The notes under the pieces are model-generated. The model saw only the letters and a list, made by a program, of their open reading frames with translations, did not search any database and was not told the DNA's origin. Position numbers and translations under genes: made by a program. 62,577 bases of DNA, from positions 1 through 62,577 of the forward strand of contig JAHEMZ010000009.1 of NCBI GenBank assembly GCA_024643385.1, in the 5' to 3' direction. Shown piece after piece: positions 8,538 to 16,991 of the stretch. This stretch comes from Flavobacteriaceae bacterium (GTDB taxonomy: Bacteria; Bacteroidota; Bacteroidia; Flavobacteriales; Flavobacteriaceae). The first letter of the stretch is position 1; every line of letters begins with the position of its first letter.

Positions 8538-9490
8538 GAATTAATGTTTTCAATGGCATTATAGGCCGAAATAACTTCTTTGACCAATCGGTGTCTGATC
8601 ACATCTTTGTCGTCTAGGTAGACCATGCCAACTCCCTCAATATCCTTCAGAATAAGGAGTGCTTCTTTCAGTCCGGAGATCACCCGTCGGGGCAGATCCA
8701 CCTGACCCGGGTCACCGGTGATCATGAATTTGGCATTTTTTCCCATACGTGTGAGGAACATCTTCATTTGGGCATGGGTGGTATTTTGCGCTTCATCCAG
8801 AATCACGAAGGCATTGTCCAGCGTACGTCCCCGCATAAACGCCAAGGGTGCAATTTGAATGGTCCCGTTCTCAATAAAAGAATCTAACTTCTCGAAAGGA
8901 ACCATATCCCGCAAGGCATCGTAGAGTGGCTGCATATAGGGATCCAGTTTTTCTTTCAGATCGCCGGGTAGGAATCCAAGGTTTTCGCCTGCTTCCACCG
9001 CCGGTCGGGTGAGGATGATCCGTTTGACCTGTTTTTCCTTCAACGCTTTCACCGCAAGGGCAACCCCAGTATAGGTCTTTCCGGTTCCGGCCGGTCCCAC
9101 TGCAAAGACCATATCATTCTTACCCATCAAATCGACCAGTTTTCGCTGATTGGCGGTCTGTGCTTTGATCAGTTTCCCGCTCACGCCATGCACCAAAACG
9201 TCTCCACTACTTGACGAGGATTGATAATCTTCCTTGTTGCTGCTGGAAAGTACACGCTCGATGGAGTTCTCATCGATTTGATTGTACTTCGCGAAATGCT
9301 CCAGAATAGACGTTAGTCGATCGTCGAATTCCTCCAGGATTTCTTCGTCACCATACGCCGTGATCTTATTGCCGCGCGCAACAATTTTTAATTTTGGGAA
9401 ATATTTCTTGATAAGTTCAATATTAGCATTCTGATTTCCAAAGAAATCCCTTGGGCTAATTTCGGTAAGTTCAACTATAAGTTCGTTCAA
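8534..9490 (-). CDS. phoH: PhoH family ATPase
   Basis: A 318-residue cytoplasmic P-loop protein of the PhoH (PhoH-like, PhoL) family, thought to act in RNA metabolism. The Walker A motif VGPAGTGKT is at residues 131-139 and the Walker B segment [15 protein letters not shown] starts near residue 229. The motif [10 protein letters not shown] just before it is typical of the family. An N-terminal KH-like region (residues 1-75) and a Ser-rich linker precede the ATPase domain. The start must be TTG at 9490: a TGA lies three codons upstream and no ATG occurs before residue 122. Coupled with purC by a four-base overlap. Confidence 0.95.
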   Translation of the reverse strand: MNELIVELTEISPRDFFGNQNANIELIKKYFPKLKIVARGNKITAYGDEEILEEFDDRLTSILEHFAKYNQIDENSIERVLSSSNKEDYQSSSSSGDVLVHGVSGKLIKAQTANQRKLVDLMGKNDMVFAVGPAGTGKTYTGVALAVKALKEKQVKRIILTRPAVEAGENLGFLPGDLKEKLDPYMQPLYDALRDMVPFEKLDSFIENGTIQIAPLAFMRGRTLDNAFVILDEAQNTTHAQMKMFLTRMGKNAKFMITGDPGQVDLPRRVISGLKEALLILKDIEGVGMVYLDDKDVIRHRLVKEVISAYNAIENINS

Positions 9491-9558
9491 AAGCAGTCAA
9501 GTTATTAGAGTAGTAAATACTTATTGTAAATATAGTTTTTCTAGTCATAAAAGTACCT

Positions 9559-9566
9559 TATTTTTG
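9559..9566 (+). promoter_or_regulatory. Candidate -7 promoter element of the SAM hydrolase-gldFG operon
   Basis: TATTTTTG matches TAnnTTTG and ends 38 bases before the ATG at 9605. No TTTG box at ideal spacing is seen. It is the only such box in the 114-base space shared with phoH. Confidence 0.4.
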
Positions 9567-9604
9567 TACGAGTTGTTTTAACAAAATATCAACAATTTTC
9601 GCCC

Positions 9605-10435
9605 ATGCCCATCGTAACCTTAACCACCGATTTTGGAGAAAAAGACCATTATGTAGGAGCGGTAAAGGGTGCTATCTATAGTGAATTGGATACCCTCCGC
9701 ATTGTTGATATCTCACATTCCATTTCTCCCTTCCATATTACCGAAGCGGCATACATCATTCAAAATGCCTATCATAGTTTTCCAAAAGGGACCATTCACA
9801 TTGTTGGGATCGACAGTGAGTTAAATCCTGAAAACCGACATATTGCCGTAGAGTTGGATGGACATTTTTTTATTTGTGCCAACAATGGGATTATTTCACT
9901 CATTGCCGCCGAAATTCGTCCAAGTAAAATCGTGGAGATCAATATTCATGATCGAGTAGAAAGTAATTTTCCGGTCTTGGATGTTTTTGTAAAGGTAGCC
10001 TGCCATATCGCCAGAGGCGGTACCTTAGAAGTGATCGGGAAGTCGGTCTCGGAACTTAAAGAGCTGAAAGGCATCCGGCCCGTTGTAAATCCTGAAGCAA
10101 ATCAAATACTGGGGAACATCATCTACATTGATAATTACGGAAATGTGGTCAGTAATATCTCTAAAAATTTATTCGAAAAAATTGGCAAGGGAAGGAATTT
10201 TCGGATCGCCGCAAGAACGGCTCAATTTTCCGTGGTTCACAGGAATTATAGCGACGCGATCAACTTTAACCTCCCTCCTGAAAAAAGAGAAGAAGACGGA
10301 AAGAAATTGGCGCTTTGGAATTCTTCCGGATACCTGGAGCTGGCCATTTATAAAAGCAATCCGAAAACGGTAGGGAGTGCGTCCAGCCTTTTTGGTTTGG
10401 AATATTGGGACACTGTAACCGTAAACTTTGAATGA
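9605..10435 (+). CDS. SAM hydrolase (SAM hydroxide adenosyltransferase, DUF62 family)
   Basis: A 276-residue cytoplasmic enzyme of the family that includes fluorinases and SAM hydroxide adenosyltransferases. The likely reaction is SAM plus water giving adenosine and methionine. The N-terminal TDFGEKDHYVGAVKG segment (residues 8-22), the IVDISHSISPF segment and the later NIIYIDNYGNVVSNI segment are family hallmarks. No halogenase-specific feature is obvious to me, so hydrolase is preferred. It is the first gene of a tight five-gene run leading into gldF and gldG, and its stop overlaps the next start (ATGA). Confidence 0.88.
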   Translation: MPIVTLTTDFGEKDHYVGAVKGAIYSELDTLRIVDISHSISPFHITEAAYIIQNAYHSFPKGTIHIVGIDSELNPENRHIAVELDGHFFICANNGIISLIAAEIRPSKIVEINIHDRVESNFPVLDVFVKVACHIARGGTLEVIGKSVSELKELKGIRPVVNPEANQILGNIIYIDNYGNVVSNISKNLFEKIGKGRNFRIAARTAQFSVVHRNYSDAINFNLPPEKREEDGKKLALWNSSGYLELAIYKSNPKTVGSASSLFGLEYWDTVTVNFE

Positions 10436-10731
10436 TGTTCACAAGAATTGTAAAAATGGTTTTTGAAGCCCGGCATATCCCTGCTTTTTTAGATAGTTTT
10501 GATCAAGTGAAAGATCATATAAGAGCCTTTGAGGGCTGCGAGTTTTTAGAATTGTATCAGGATAAAAATGACTCAAGTTTGTTCTTTACCTACAGTCGGT
10601 GGCATTCGGAGGAAGCCTTGGAAAATTATCGCAACAGTGCCTTGTTTCAAAAAGTGTGGGGACAAACCAAACCGCTCTTTCGTTCCCCTGCGGAAGCCTG
10701 GAGCGTAGACACCTTAGTACATTTAGATTGA
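10432..10731 (+). CDS. Antibiotic biosynthesis monooxygenase (ABM) domain protein
   Basis: A 99-residue single-domain protein of the ABM dimeric ferredoxin-like fold, related to quinol monooxygenases such as YgiN. The pattern (start strand IVKMVFEA, helix with FLDSFDQVKDHI, strand CEFLELYQDK, then FFTYSRWHSEEALENY) fits the fold. Exact substrate and even enzymatic activity are unknown. The start ATG overlaps the SAM hydrolase stop by four bases, so its translation is coupled. Confidence 0.85.
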   Translation: MMFTRIVKMVFEARHIPAFLDSFDQVKDHIRAFEGCEFLELYQDKNDSSLFFTYSRWHSEEALENYRNSALFQKVWGQTKPLFRSPAEAWSVDTLVHLD

Positions 10732-10736
10732 ACGCC

Positions 10737-11192
10737 ATGATCATCATCGAAAGAACCACGTCCGACAATAAGCATTTTCAATCCCTGGTCACAGCACTGG
10801 ATGCCGATCTGGCGATCCGCGACGGGGTGGAGATGCATTCCTTTTACGCCCAGTTCAACGGTATTGCTCAATTAAAACAAGTTATTGTATCTTTTGAGGA
10901 TGATAAGGCCGTGGGTTGTGGTGCTTTCAAGCCCTTTACTGAGGATACCATCGAAATTAAACGAATGTACACCACTCTTGAAAAGCGGGGCAAAGGGATC
11001 GCGTCCGTGATCCTCAACTCTCTGGAAAAATGGGCGATAGAACTGGGATATCGGCGCGCGGTCCTGGAAACCGGTATCCGGCAACCGGAGGCGATCGCCT
11101 TGTACCGTAAAAACGGTTATGTGATTATTCCCAATTATGGGCAATATGAAGGATTAGAAGACAGTTTATGTTTTGAAAAACAATTGAAATAG
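10737..11192 (+). CDS. GNAT family N-acetyltransferase
   Basis: A 151-residue acetyltransferase of the GNAT fold. Motif A, with the acetyl-CoA pyrophosphate loop, is seen as IKRMYTTLEKRGKGIASVIL, followed by the motif B-like YRRAVLETG and AIALYRKNGYVIIPNYG. I chose ATG 10737, five bases after the ABM stop, because earlier in-frame starts would lie inside the ABM gene and yield no family-like sequence. Substrate is unknown. It is the third gene of the run that ends with gldF and gldG, and gldF begins one base after its stop. Confidence 0.9.
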   Translation: MIIIERTTSDNKHFQSLVTALDADLAIRDGVEMHSFYAQFNGIAQLKQVIVSFEDDKAVGCGAFKPFTEDTIEIKRMYTTLEKRGKGIASVILNSLEKWAIELGYRRAVLETGIRQPEAIALYRKNGYVIIPNYGQYEGLEDSLCFEKQLK

Positions 11193-11193
11193 C

Positions 11194-11910
11194 ATGCTTG
11201 CCATTATAAAAAAAGAATTTAATAGTTTTTTCTCCTCGCCCATCGGCTATTTGGTGATCGGGGTCTTCCTGATCTTGAATGGTCTTTTCTTGTGGGTATT
11301 CGGTGGTGATTTTAATGTATTTGATAATGGCTTTGCAGATCTGGCTCCCTTTTTTGAATTGGTTCCCTGGATACTCTTATTCCTCATTCCCGCCATTACC
11401 ATGCGTTCCTTCAGTGAAGAAAAGCGCATGGGAACGTTGGAACTCTTGTTGACCAAGCCTATTTCCGTAGCGCATATCATTTTAGGGAAATATTTCGGAT
11501 CGCTATTGCTTATCGTTTTGGCATTGCTCCCTACCCTTATCTATGTCGCCACTATTTCCGATCTGGGGAATCCTTCCGGGAACTGGGACGTAGGTAGTAC
11601 GTTAGGTTCGTATTTGGGATTGCTTTTCTTGGTGATGTCCTATACCGGCATCGGGATCTTCTCTTCTACTCTTTCTGAAAATCAGATTGTGGCTTTTATA
11701 TTCGCCGTATTAATTTGTTTTTTAATGTATTACGGCTTTGAAGGAATTTCCACGATCAATTCCAATGTCGATATAGCATGGTTGGGGTTGCAAAATCATT
11801 TTAAGAGCATCGCCAGAGGTGTCATAGATACCCGGGATGTGATGTACTTTATGAGCATCGCCTTTCTTTTTTTACTGTTCACCTATGTAAACCTGAAAAA
11901 AAGCGAATGA
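11194..11910 (+). CDS. gldF: Gliding motility-associated ABC transporter permease GldF
   Basis: A 238-residue inner-membrane protein with about six hydrophobic helices. It matches ABC-2 type permeases and especially GldF, including the SFFSSPIGYLVIGVF opening and the MRSFSEEKRMGTLELLLTKPI loop. In Flavobacterium, GldF works with GldG and the ATPase GldA in gliding motility. gldA is not in this window, and in Flavobacteriia it is commonly encoded elsewhere. The stop overlaps the gldG start by four bases. Confidence 0.96.
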   Translation: MLAIIKKEFNSFFSSPIGYLVIGVFLILNGLFLWVFGGDFNVFDNGFADLAPFFELVPWILLFLIPAITMRSFSEEKRMGTLELLLTKPISVAHIILGKYFGSLLLIVLALLPTLIYVATISDLGNPSGNWDVGSTLGSYLGLLFLVMSYTGIGIFSSTLSENQIVAFIFAVLICFLMYYGFEGISTINSNVDIAWLGLQNHFKSIARGVIDTRDVMYFMSIAFLFLLFTYVNLKKSE

Positions 11911-13595
11911 AATTGTCTTCCAAGATCATAAAGACGATCGGGCTAGGGATCGCATTAGTGGTGGTCCTTAATGTATTGAGCCATTGGCTGTACGTGCGGT
12001 TCGACCTTACCCAAGATCAGCGATATACCTTGTCGGAGGCTTCCAAGTATACCATTTCTCAAGTGGAATCCCCTATTTATGTGGATATCTTCTTAAAAGG
12101 GGAATTGCCTCCCGAGTTCCGTAGATTACAAACGGAAACGGAACAATTACTGGCCGAATTTTCCTCCTATAATTCCAATATCATTTACACCTTTATGAAT
12201 CCCTTGGAGGGTGAGGAGGATCAGGCAGCCATTCAAAAACAATTGACCGAGTTCGGACTCCGGGGCGCTCAGGTGGAAATAAAGGAGAATGGAAAAATAA
12301 GCACCGAGATCGTCTATCCTTGGGCCCTGGCGTATTACAACGAGCAAACTGTCAAGATCCCATTATTGAAGAATCAATTGGGGGCAACCAGTGAAGAGCG
12401 GGTGAATAATTCCATCCAAAACTTAGAGTATGCCTTTGCCGACGGCTTTGGGAAACTTACCCAACCCAAAAGGAGAAAGATTGCAGTCCTTAAAGGTAAT
12501 GAGGAAGTCCCTGACCCACTCATCGCCGATTTTATTTCCACCCTCCGGGAGTATTACTACATTGGAAAATTTACCCTCGATTCGGTGGCCATAAATCCGC
12601 TGAAAACATTAACTGAACTGCAGAAGTATGACCTGATCATCGCCGCACAACCGGAAGTTCCTTTTACAGATGAGGAAAAATACGTGCTGGATCAATTTAC
12701 CATGAGCGGTGGCGCCTCGCTTTGGTTGATGGATGCGACCACACAACGATTGGATTCCATCAGTGGAAATACATTTGCTTTTGGAGTGGATCTTAATTTA
12801 ACCGACTTCTTCTTTAAATATGGCATTCGCATCAACCCTAATTTGGTGAAGGATGTCTATGCCGCTCCCATTGCACTTGCCACGGGGGAGAACAGTGAAT
12901 CTCAATACAGTCGTTTTCCGTGGTTCTTCAGTCCGTTGGCCTCCGGTACGAACAACCATCCCATCGTGACCAATCTGGATGCCGTTAAATTTGACTACGC
13001 AGGCTCGATCGACACCCTGCCCAATAACATCCATAAAACGGTGTTACTGAGTACCTCTCCCCTTTCAAAGATCATCGGTCTGCCGGCGGAGATCAATTTG
13101 GACAAAGAGATCCCCGAGAACTTAAAAATTATCAATGAGGGGCCCCGACCGGGAGAATTTGATTCAGGGGAAATTCCATTGGCTGTTTTATTGGAAGGTG
13201 AATTCACCTCCATGTACGCCAATCGTGTCAAGCCCTTCAAAAATCCCAACGATCTGCTCGTAAGTCGTGAAACCCGCATGATCGTGATAAGTGACGGAGA
13301 TGTGATCAAAAATCAGATGGATAAAGGGCGCCCGCTGGAGCTGGGCTATGACAAATGGACCAATTCCTTTTATGGGAATAAGGAGTTTTTGCTGAATTCG
13401 GTGAATTATTTATTGGATGACAGCGGACTTATAAACATTCGTTCCAAGGAAATTGCGATTCCTTTTTTAGATCCCCAGCGAACCGCCGATAAAAGAACTC
13501 ACTGGCAAGTGCTTAACCTATTGTTACCCTTGGGATTGTTGACCATTTTTGGAATTTTATTTCAGTATGTCCGAAAGCGAAAATACAGCCGTTAG
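11907..13595 (+). CDS. gldG: Gliding motility-associated ABC transporter substrate-binding protein GldG
   Basis: A 562-residue protein with an N-terminal membrane segment (residues 8-29), a long extracytoplasmic part, and a C-terminal membrane segment (residues 534-553) ending in a basic tail. This plan, with the RFDLTQDQRYTLSEAS motif after the first helix, is typical of GldG and related ABC-2 auxiliary proteins. It acts with GldF and GldA in the gliding machinery. It is coupled to gldF by an ATGA overlap and is the last gene of the run, since dnaN has its own candidate promoter 97 bases downstream. Confidence 0.96.
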   Translation: MKLSSKIIKTIGLGIALVVVLNVLSHWLYVRFDLTQDQRYTLSEASKYTISQVESPIYVDIFLKGELPPEFRRLQTETEQLLAEFSSYNSNIIYTFMNPLEGEEDQAAIQKQLTEFGLRGAQVEIKENGKISTEIVYPWALAYYNEQTVKIPLLKNQLGATSEERVNNSIQNLEYAFADGFGKLTQPKRRKIAVLKGNEEVPDPLIADFISTLREYYYIGKFTLDSVAINPLKTLTELQKYDLIIAAQPEVPFTDEEKYVLDQFTMSGGASLWLMDATTQRLDSISGNTFAFGVDLNLTDFFFKYGIRINPNLVKDVYAAPIALATGENSESQYSRFPWFFSPLASGTNNHPIVTNLDAVKFDYAGSIDTLPNNIHKTVLLSTSPLSKIIGLPAEINLDKEIPENLKIINEGPRPGEFDSGEIPLAVLLEGEFTSMYANRVKPFKNPNDLLVSRETRMIVISDGDVIKNQMDKGRPLELGYDKWTNSFYGNKEFLLNSVNYLLDDSGLINIRSKEIAIPFLDPQRTADKRTHWQVLNLLLPLGLLTIFGILFQYVRKRKYSR

Positions 13596-13606
13596 TTGTT
13601 AATAAG

Positions 13607-13642
13607 TTTGTTTTAGCAAACAAGCCATTTGGGATATATTTG
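13607..13642 (+). promoter_or_regulatory. Candidate promoter of dnaN
   Basis: TTTG at 13607-13610 and TATATTTG at 13635-13642 are separated by 24 bases, slightly longer than the usual 19-23. The -7 box is a full TAnnTTTG match, 50 bases before the dnaN ATG. Confidence 0.5.
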
Positions 13643-13692
13643 TAATAGGTTCAAAGGCCTTTCAACCATAACTATCAGAAAATAAAATATAC

Positions 13693-14811
13693 ATGAAGTT
13701 TATTGTATCAAGTTCATATTTATTAAAACAATTACAGGTGCTTGGGGGCATTATCAATAATAACAATACCCTCCCTATCTTAGATAACTTCTTATTCGAA
13801 CTGAATGGAAATGCACTAAAAGTATCCGCCTCAGATCTGGAAACGACGATCGTCTCCACATTGAAAGTGGAAAGTACCGAAAAAGGCAGTGTGTGTATTC
13901 CCGCCCGACTCTTGTTAGACACTTTAAAGACCTTTCCGGAACAACCGCTCACCTTTACGGTGGAAGATAATCATACCGTGGAAATTAGTTCCAACAGCGG
14001 TAAATATGCTTTGGCTTATGCCAACTCGGAAGATTTTCCCAATGCTATCGAATTAAAGGATCCCAGTATCACCGTCATTCAGGGAGATATTCTCGCTACC
14101 GCGATCAGCAAGACCATTTTTGCGGCCGGTAATGACGACCTGCGCCCGGTGATGAGCGGTGTATTCTTTCAATTCTCAACGGAAAGCATCACCTTTGTTG
14201 CAACGGATGCGCACAAATTGGTGAAATACACACGAGAGGATGTTCAGGCGACACAAACGGCTGAATTCATCATGCCGAAGAAGCCTCTGAATCTGTTGAA
14301 AGGAATATTGGCCGGCAGTGAAGAAAATGTGGCCATTGAATATAATGAAAGTAATGCTAAATTCATTTTTGATCAAACAGAAATGATCTGTCGGTTGATC
14401 GACGGCAAGTATCCTAATTACGAAGCCGTTATTCCGAAGGAGAACCCGAATAAATTAACCATCGATCGCAATCAATTCTTGAATTCTGTGCGTCGGGTAA
14501 GTATATTCAGTAATAAAACAACGCATCAAATTCGCTTGAAGATCGCGGGTGCGGAATTAAATGTCTCTGCGGAAGATATCGATTACAGCAATAAGGCCGA
14601 CGAACGTCTAACCTGCGATTACCAGGGAGATGATATACAAATAGGATTCAATTCGCGTTTCTTGACTGAAATGTTAGGGAACTTGACCAGTGACGAAGTG
14701 TCGCTGGAAATGTCATTACCCAATCGGGCAGGAATCCTGACCCCGGTGGATGGCCTGGATGAAGGCGAAACGGTGACGATGTTGGTGATGCCGGTGATGT
14801 TGAACAACTAG
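13693..14811 (+). CDS. dnaN: DNA polymerase III subunit beta (sliding clamp)
   Basis: A 372-residue protein with the three-fold repeated clamp domain. The N-terminus MKFIVSSSYLLKQLQVLGGI, the ASDLETTIVSTL segment, the FVATDAHKLVKY motif near residue 175 and the C-terminal LVMPVM are all diagnostic. It forms the ring that tethers replicative and translesion polymerases to DNA. Here it lies after gldFG and not beside dnaA, which is common in Bacteroidota. A strong hairpin terminator follows. Confidence 0.98.
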   Translation: MKFIVSSSYLLKQLQVLGGIINNNNTLPILDNFLFELNGNALKVSASDLETTIVSTLKVESTEKGSVCIPARLLLDTLKTFPEQPLTFTVEDNHTVEISSNSGKYALAYANSEDFPNAIELKDPSITVIQGDILATAISKTIFAAGNDDLRPVMSGVFFQFSTESITFVATDAHKLVKYTREDVQATQTAEFIMPKKPLNLLKGILAGSEENVAIEYNESNAKFIFDQTEMICRLIDGKYPNYEAVIPKENPNKLTIDRNQFLNSVRRVSIFSNKTTHQIRLKIAGAELNVSAEDIDYSNKADERLTCDYQGDDIQIGFNSRFLTEMLGNLTSDEVSLEMSLPNRAGILTPVDGLDEGETVTMLVMPVMLNN

Positions 14812-14836
14812 CTCCCCAAAATAATTTCTTTACATG

Positions 14837-14866
14837 AAAAACCCACCGATCGGTGGGTTTTTTTTA
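14837..14866. terminator. Bidirectional terminator between dnaN and the DUF4870 gene
   Basis: A perfect palindrome (ACCCACCGATCGGTGGGT, 14841-14858) is flanked by an A run on the left and a T run on the right, so it can end transcription from both sides. It serves dnaN on the plus strand and the convergent DUF4870 gene on the minus strand. Confidence 0.93.
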
Positions 14867-15226
14867 TTTGATAAATTGGATGGAACCAAAATAACTGGGG
14901 GGTTCCCCATTACTTGCCTTTATGGCGTTGATGATGGGCAATATAAAACCTAGTACGCCAATAAGGATGAGCATCAATATTCCAAGACCCAACAAAAGTA
15001 TCGCGGGAATACTCAGAATCGCATAGATAATCAAGCTAATTTGAAAATTAAGAATTGCCTTCCCATGTTCGTTCATGTCCTCTACTTTATCTCGCTGCGT
15101 GACCCAAAGAATCAAAGGAACGATCAATCCGCCAAATCCGGTGACATAGGTTAAGAGTTGGCTGAGATGTGTAATGACCAATAATTGTCGGTCGAGACGT
15201 TTTTCGGTGTGATCTATGACTTCCAT
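14864..15226 (-). CDS. DUF4870 domain-containing membrane protein
   Basis: A 120-residue protein with three to four hydrophobic helices. The THLSQLLTYVTGFGGLIVPLILWVTQRDK segment (residues 19-47), the HGKAILNFQISLIIYAI stretch and the long Leu/Ile helix near residues 76-103 match DUF4870, also called the Tic20-like family in some annotations. The function is unknown. It is convergent with dnaN, sharing the terminator, and divergent from mnmE. Confidence 0.88.
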   Translation of the reverse strand: MEVIDHTEKRLDRQLLVITHLSQLLTYVTGFGGLIVPLILWVTQRDKVEDMNEHGKAILNFQISLIIYAILSIPAILLLGLGILMLILIGVLGFILPIINAIKASNGEPPSYFGSIQFIK

Positions 15227-15312
15227 TTCCTGTTAATTTTTACGGTTATATAGATAAAATTCAAATCGTAACTTCAAATAATAAGTAGTTAAAATGCGAA
15301 CATTGTTACAAA

Positions 15313-15346
15313 TTGAAAAACAAACCATTCTTAATTTCTATTTTTG
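15313..15346 (+). promoter_or_regulatory. Promoter of mnmE, predicted to give a leaderless mRNA
   Basis: TTG at 15313-15315 and TATTTTTG at 15339-15346 are spaced by 23 bases. The -7 box ends only four bases before ATG 15351. Transcription normally begins some 5-8 bases after this box, so the mRNA should start at or within the start codon. The same geometry is seen at the serine dehydratase gene (52010-52022). Confidence 0.65.
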
Positions 15347-15350
15347 CACT

Positions 15351-16739
15351 ATGAATCATCAAGATACCATCGTGGCTTTGGCGACTCCTGCGGGAGCCGG
15401 AGCTATCGCTATTATAAGAATTTCCGGGGAACGAGCGATTCTGCTTGCTTCCGAAGTCTTTCAATCGGTATCGGGAAAACAGCTTCAAAAGCAAAAGACT
15501 CATACCGTTCATTTGGGTCATATTAAAGAGGATACGCGCATCATCGATGAAGTATTGGCGACCCTCTTTAAGAACCCACATAGTTATACCGGCGAGGATG
15601 TGGTGGAATTCTCCTGTCACGGGAGCCATTACATTCAACAGGAGATCATTCAACTTTTGCTACGCAAAGGGTGTCGCATGGCACAAGCAGGAGAATTTAC
15701 CCTGCGTGCCTTTTTAAATGGAAAGATGGACCTTAGTCAGGCCGAAGCCGTGGCCGATTTGATCGCAAGTGACAGCGCTGCGAGTCATCAATTGGCGATC
15801 CGGCAGATGCGGGGTGGATTTTCATCTGAAATAAAGCGGCTTCGCGAAGAGCTGTTGCATTTTGCTTCCATGATCGAACTGGAACTCGATTTTGCCGAAG
15901 AAGATGTTGAATTTGCCGATCGCGCTGCGTTTCAGGAACTCATTACCAAGATCAAAGAAGTATTAAAACGGTTGATCGATTCCTTCGCTACGGGAAATGT
16001 ATTAAAGAATGGTATTCCGGTAGCGATCGTAGGCGAGCCCAATGTAGGGAAGTCTACCCTGCTCAATGCCCTGTTGAATGAAGACCGTGCCATTGTGAGC
16101 GATATAGCCGGAACCACGAGAGATACTATTGAAGATGAAATTACTATCGGAGGTATTTCATTTCGATTTATCGATACGGCAGGAATTCGTGAAACGGTGG
16201 ATGTGATCGAAGGTCTCGGCATACAAAAGACCTTTCAAAAGATGGAGCAGGCACAGGTGGTGATCCTGATGCTGAGTGCCAAGAAATTTATAGAAAATGA
16301 AGCCGCCTTACTTTTGGAAATCGAAAAGGTGAAGCATCAATTTCCTCAAAAAGCACTGCTGGTACTTGCCAATAAAGTAGATCAGCTTTCCGCTCATGAA
16401 GTAGCTCATTTAAAGTCATCTATACCCAACATTCATCTCATCTCTGCGAAATCAGGCAAGGGCATTGACGAACTTAAAGAGGCATTGCTTCATTTTGTCA
16501 ATACCGGGGCCCTTCGAAATAACGAGACCATCGTCACCAATTCGCGGCACTACGACGCCCTCCTAAAAGCCCTGGAAGAAATTCAGAAGGTGCAGCAAGG
16601 CATCTACGAAGGCTTAAGCGGGGATCTGCTCGCCATCGATATTCGCCAGGCCTTATATCACTTTGGCGAGATCACCGGAGAGATCTCCAATGATGAGTTG
16701 CTGGGGAATATCTTTGCGAATTTCTGTATTGGAAAGTAA
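15351..16739 (+). CDS. mnmE: tRNA uridine-5-carboxymethylaminomethyl(34) synthesis GTPase MnmE
   Basis: A 462-residue GTPase that, with MnmG, modifies the wobble uridine of certain tRNAs using a folate-derived C1 unit. In order: the N-terminal folate-binding domain (DTIVALATPAGAGAIAIIR), the helical domain, then an inserted G domain with G1 GEPNVGKS at 228-235, the GTTRDT switch, G3 DTAGIRET, NKVD, and the C-terminal CIGK carrying the catalytic Cys. I chose ATG 15351 because it gives the standard N-terminus and sits right behind a promoter box; an upstream ATG at 15294 would add 19 non-conserved residues and lie within the promoter region. Confidence 0.97.
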   Translation: MNHQDTIVALATPAGAGAIAIIRISGERAILLASEVFQSVSGKQLQKQKTHTVHLGHIKEDTRIIDEVLATLFKNPHSYTGEDVVEFSCHGSHYIQQEIIQLLLRKGCRMAQAGEFTLRAFLNGKMDLSQAEAVADLIASDSAASHQLAIRQMRGGFSSEIKRLREELLHFASMIELELDFAEEDVEFADRAAFQELITKIKEVLKRLIDSFATGNVLKNGIPVAIVGEPNVGKSTLLNALLNEDRAIVSDIAGTTRDTIEDEITIGGISFRFIDTAGIRETVDVIEGLGIQKTFQKMEQAQVVILMLSAKKFIENEAALLLEIEKVKHQFPQKALLVLANKVDQLSAHEVAHLKSSIPNIHLISAKSGKGIDELKEALLHFVNTGALRNNETIVTNSRHYDALLKALEEIQKVQQGIYEGLSGDLLAIDIRQALYHFGEITGEISNDELLGNIFANFCIGK

Positions 16740-16865
16740 TTTCTTATGCGGTAATCCCCAATAAATGCAATCCTACGCTGCCCTCCCCTTCCAAGGGATA
16801 ATTTTGGCCACCTACTTCCTTAAATTGCTGGCGCCAGTTCGCTCCGCTCGTGTCAGTTTGTTCGT

Positions 16866-16907
16866 TCCACCACGGTGGATCAGCACTAATCCACCCGCCT
16901 GAGGCGG
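16866..16907. repeat. Cluster of overlapping inverted repeats in the spacer after mnmE
   Basis: Three hairpins overlap here. TCCACC pairs with GGTGGA (16866-16879), GGTGGAT pairs with ATCCACC (16874-16895), and CCGCC pairs with GGCGG around TGA (16895-16907). The middle arm can join the first or second hairpin but not both. The surrounding 252-base spacer (16740-16991) has no gene, though an open stretch at about 16826-16924 reads without a stop on the plus strand. The composition is more GC-rich than the neighbours. It resembles a small dispersed palindromic repeat or the remnant of one. Confidence 0.5.
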
Positions 16908-16991
16908 ACAGACGCAACTATTCATAGCCTGGACCGTCGGCCTTTCATAAATCCAACGTCAACTAAATTCTTGGCATTAGCTTGTTGGAAA

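Noticed and set aside
10599-10736. Upstream extension of the acetyltransferase frame
   Set aside because: It overlaps the ABM gene in another frame and lacks GNAT-like sequence; ATG 10737 fits the spacing.
15294-15350. Upstream in-frame start for mnmE adding 19 residues
   Set aside because: The added residues are not part of the conserved MnmE N-terminus and the segment contains the promoter.
16826-16924. Small open frame in the spacer after mnmE
   Set aside because: It has no start signal and is largely formed by the inverted repeats, so I treat it as repeat sequence and not a gene.
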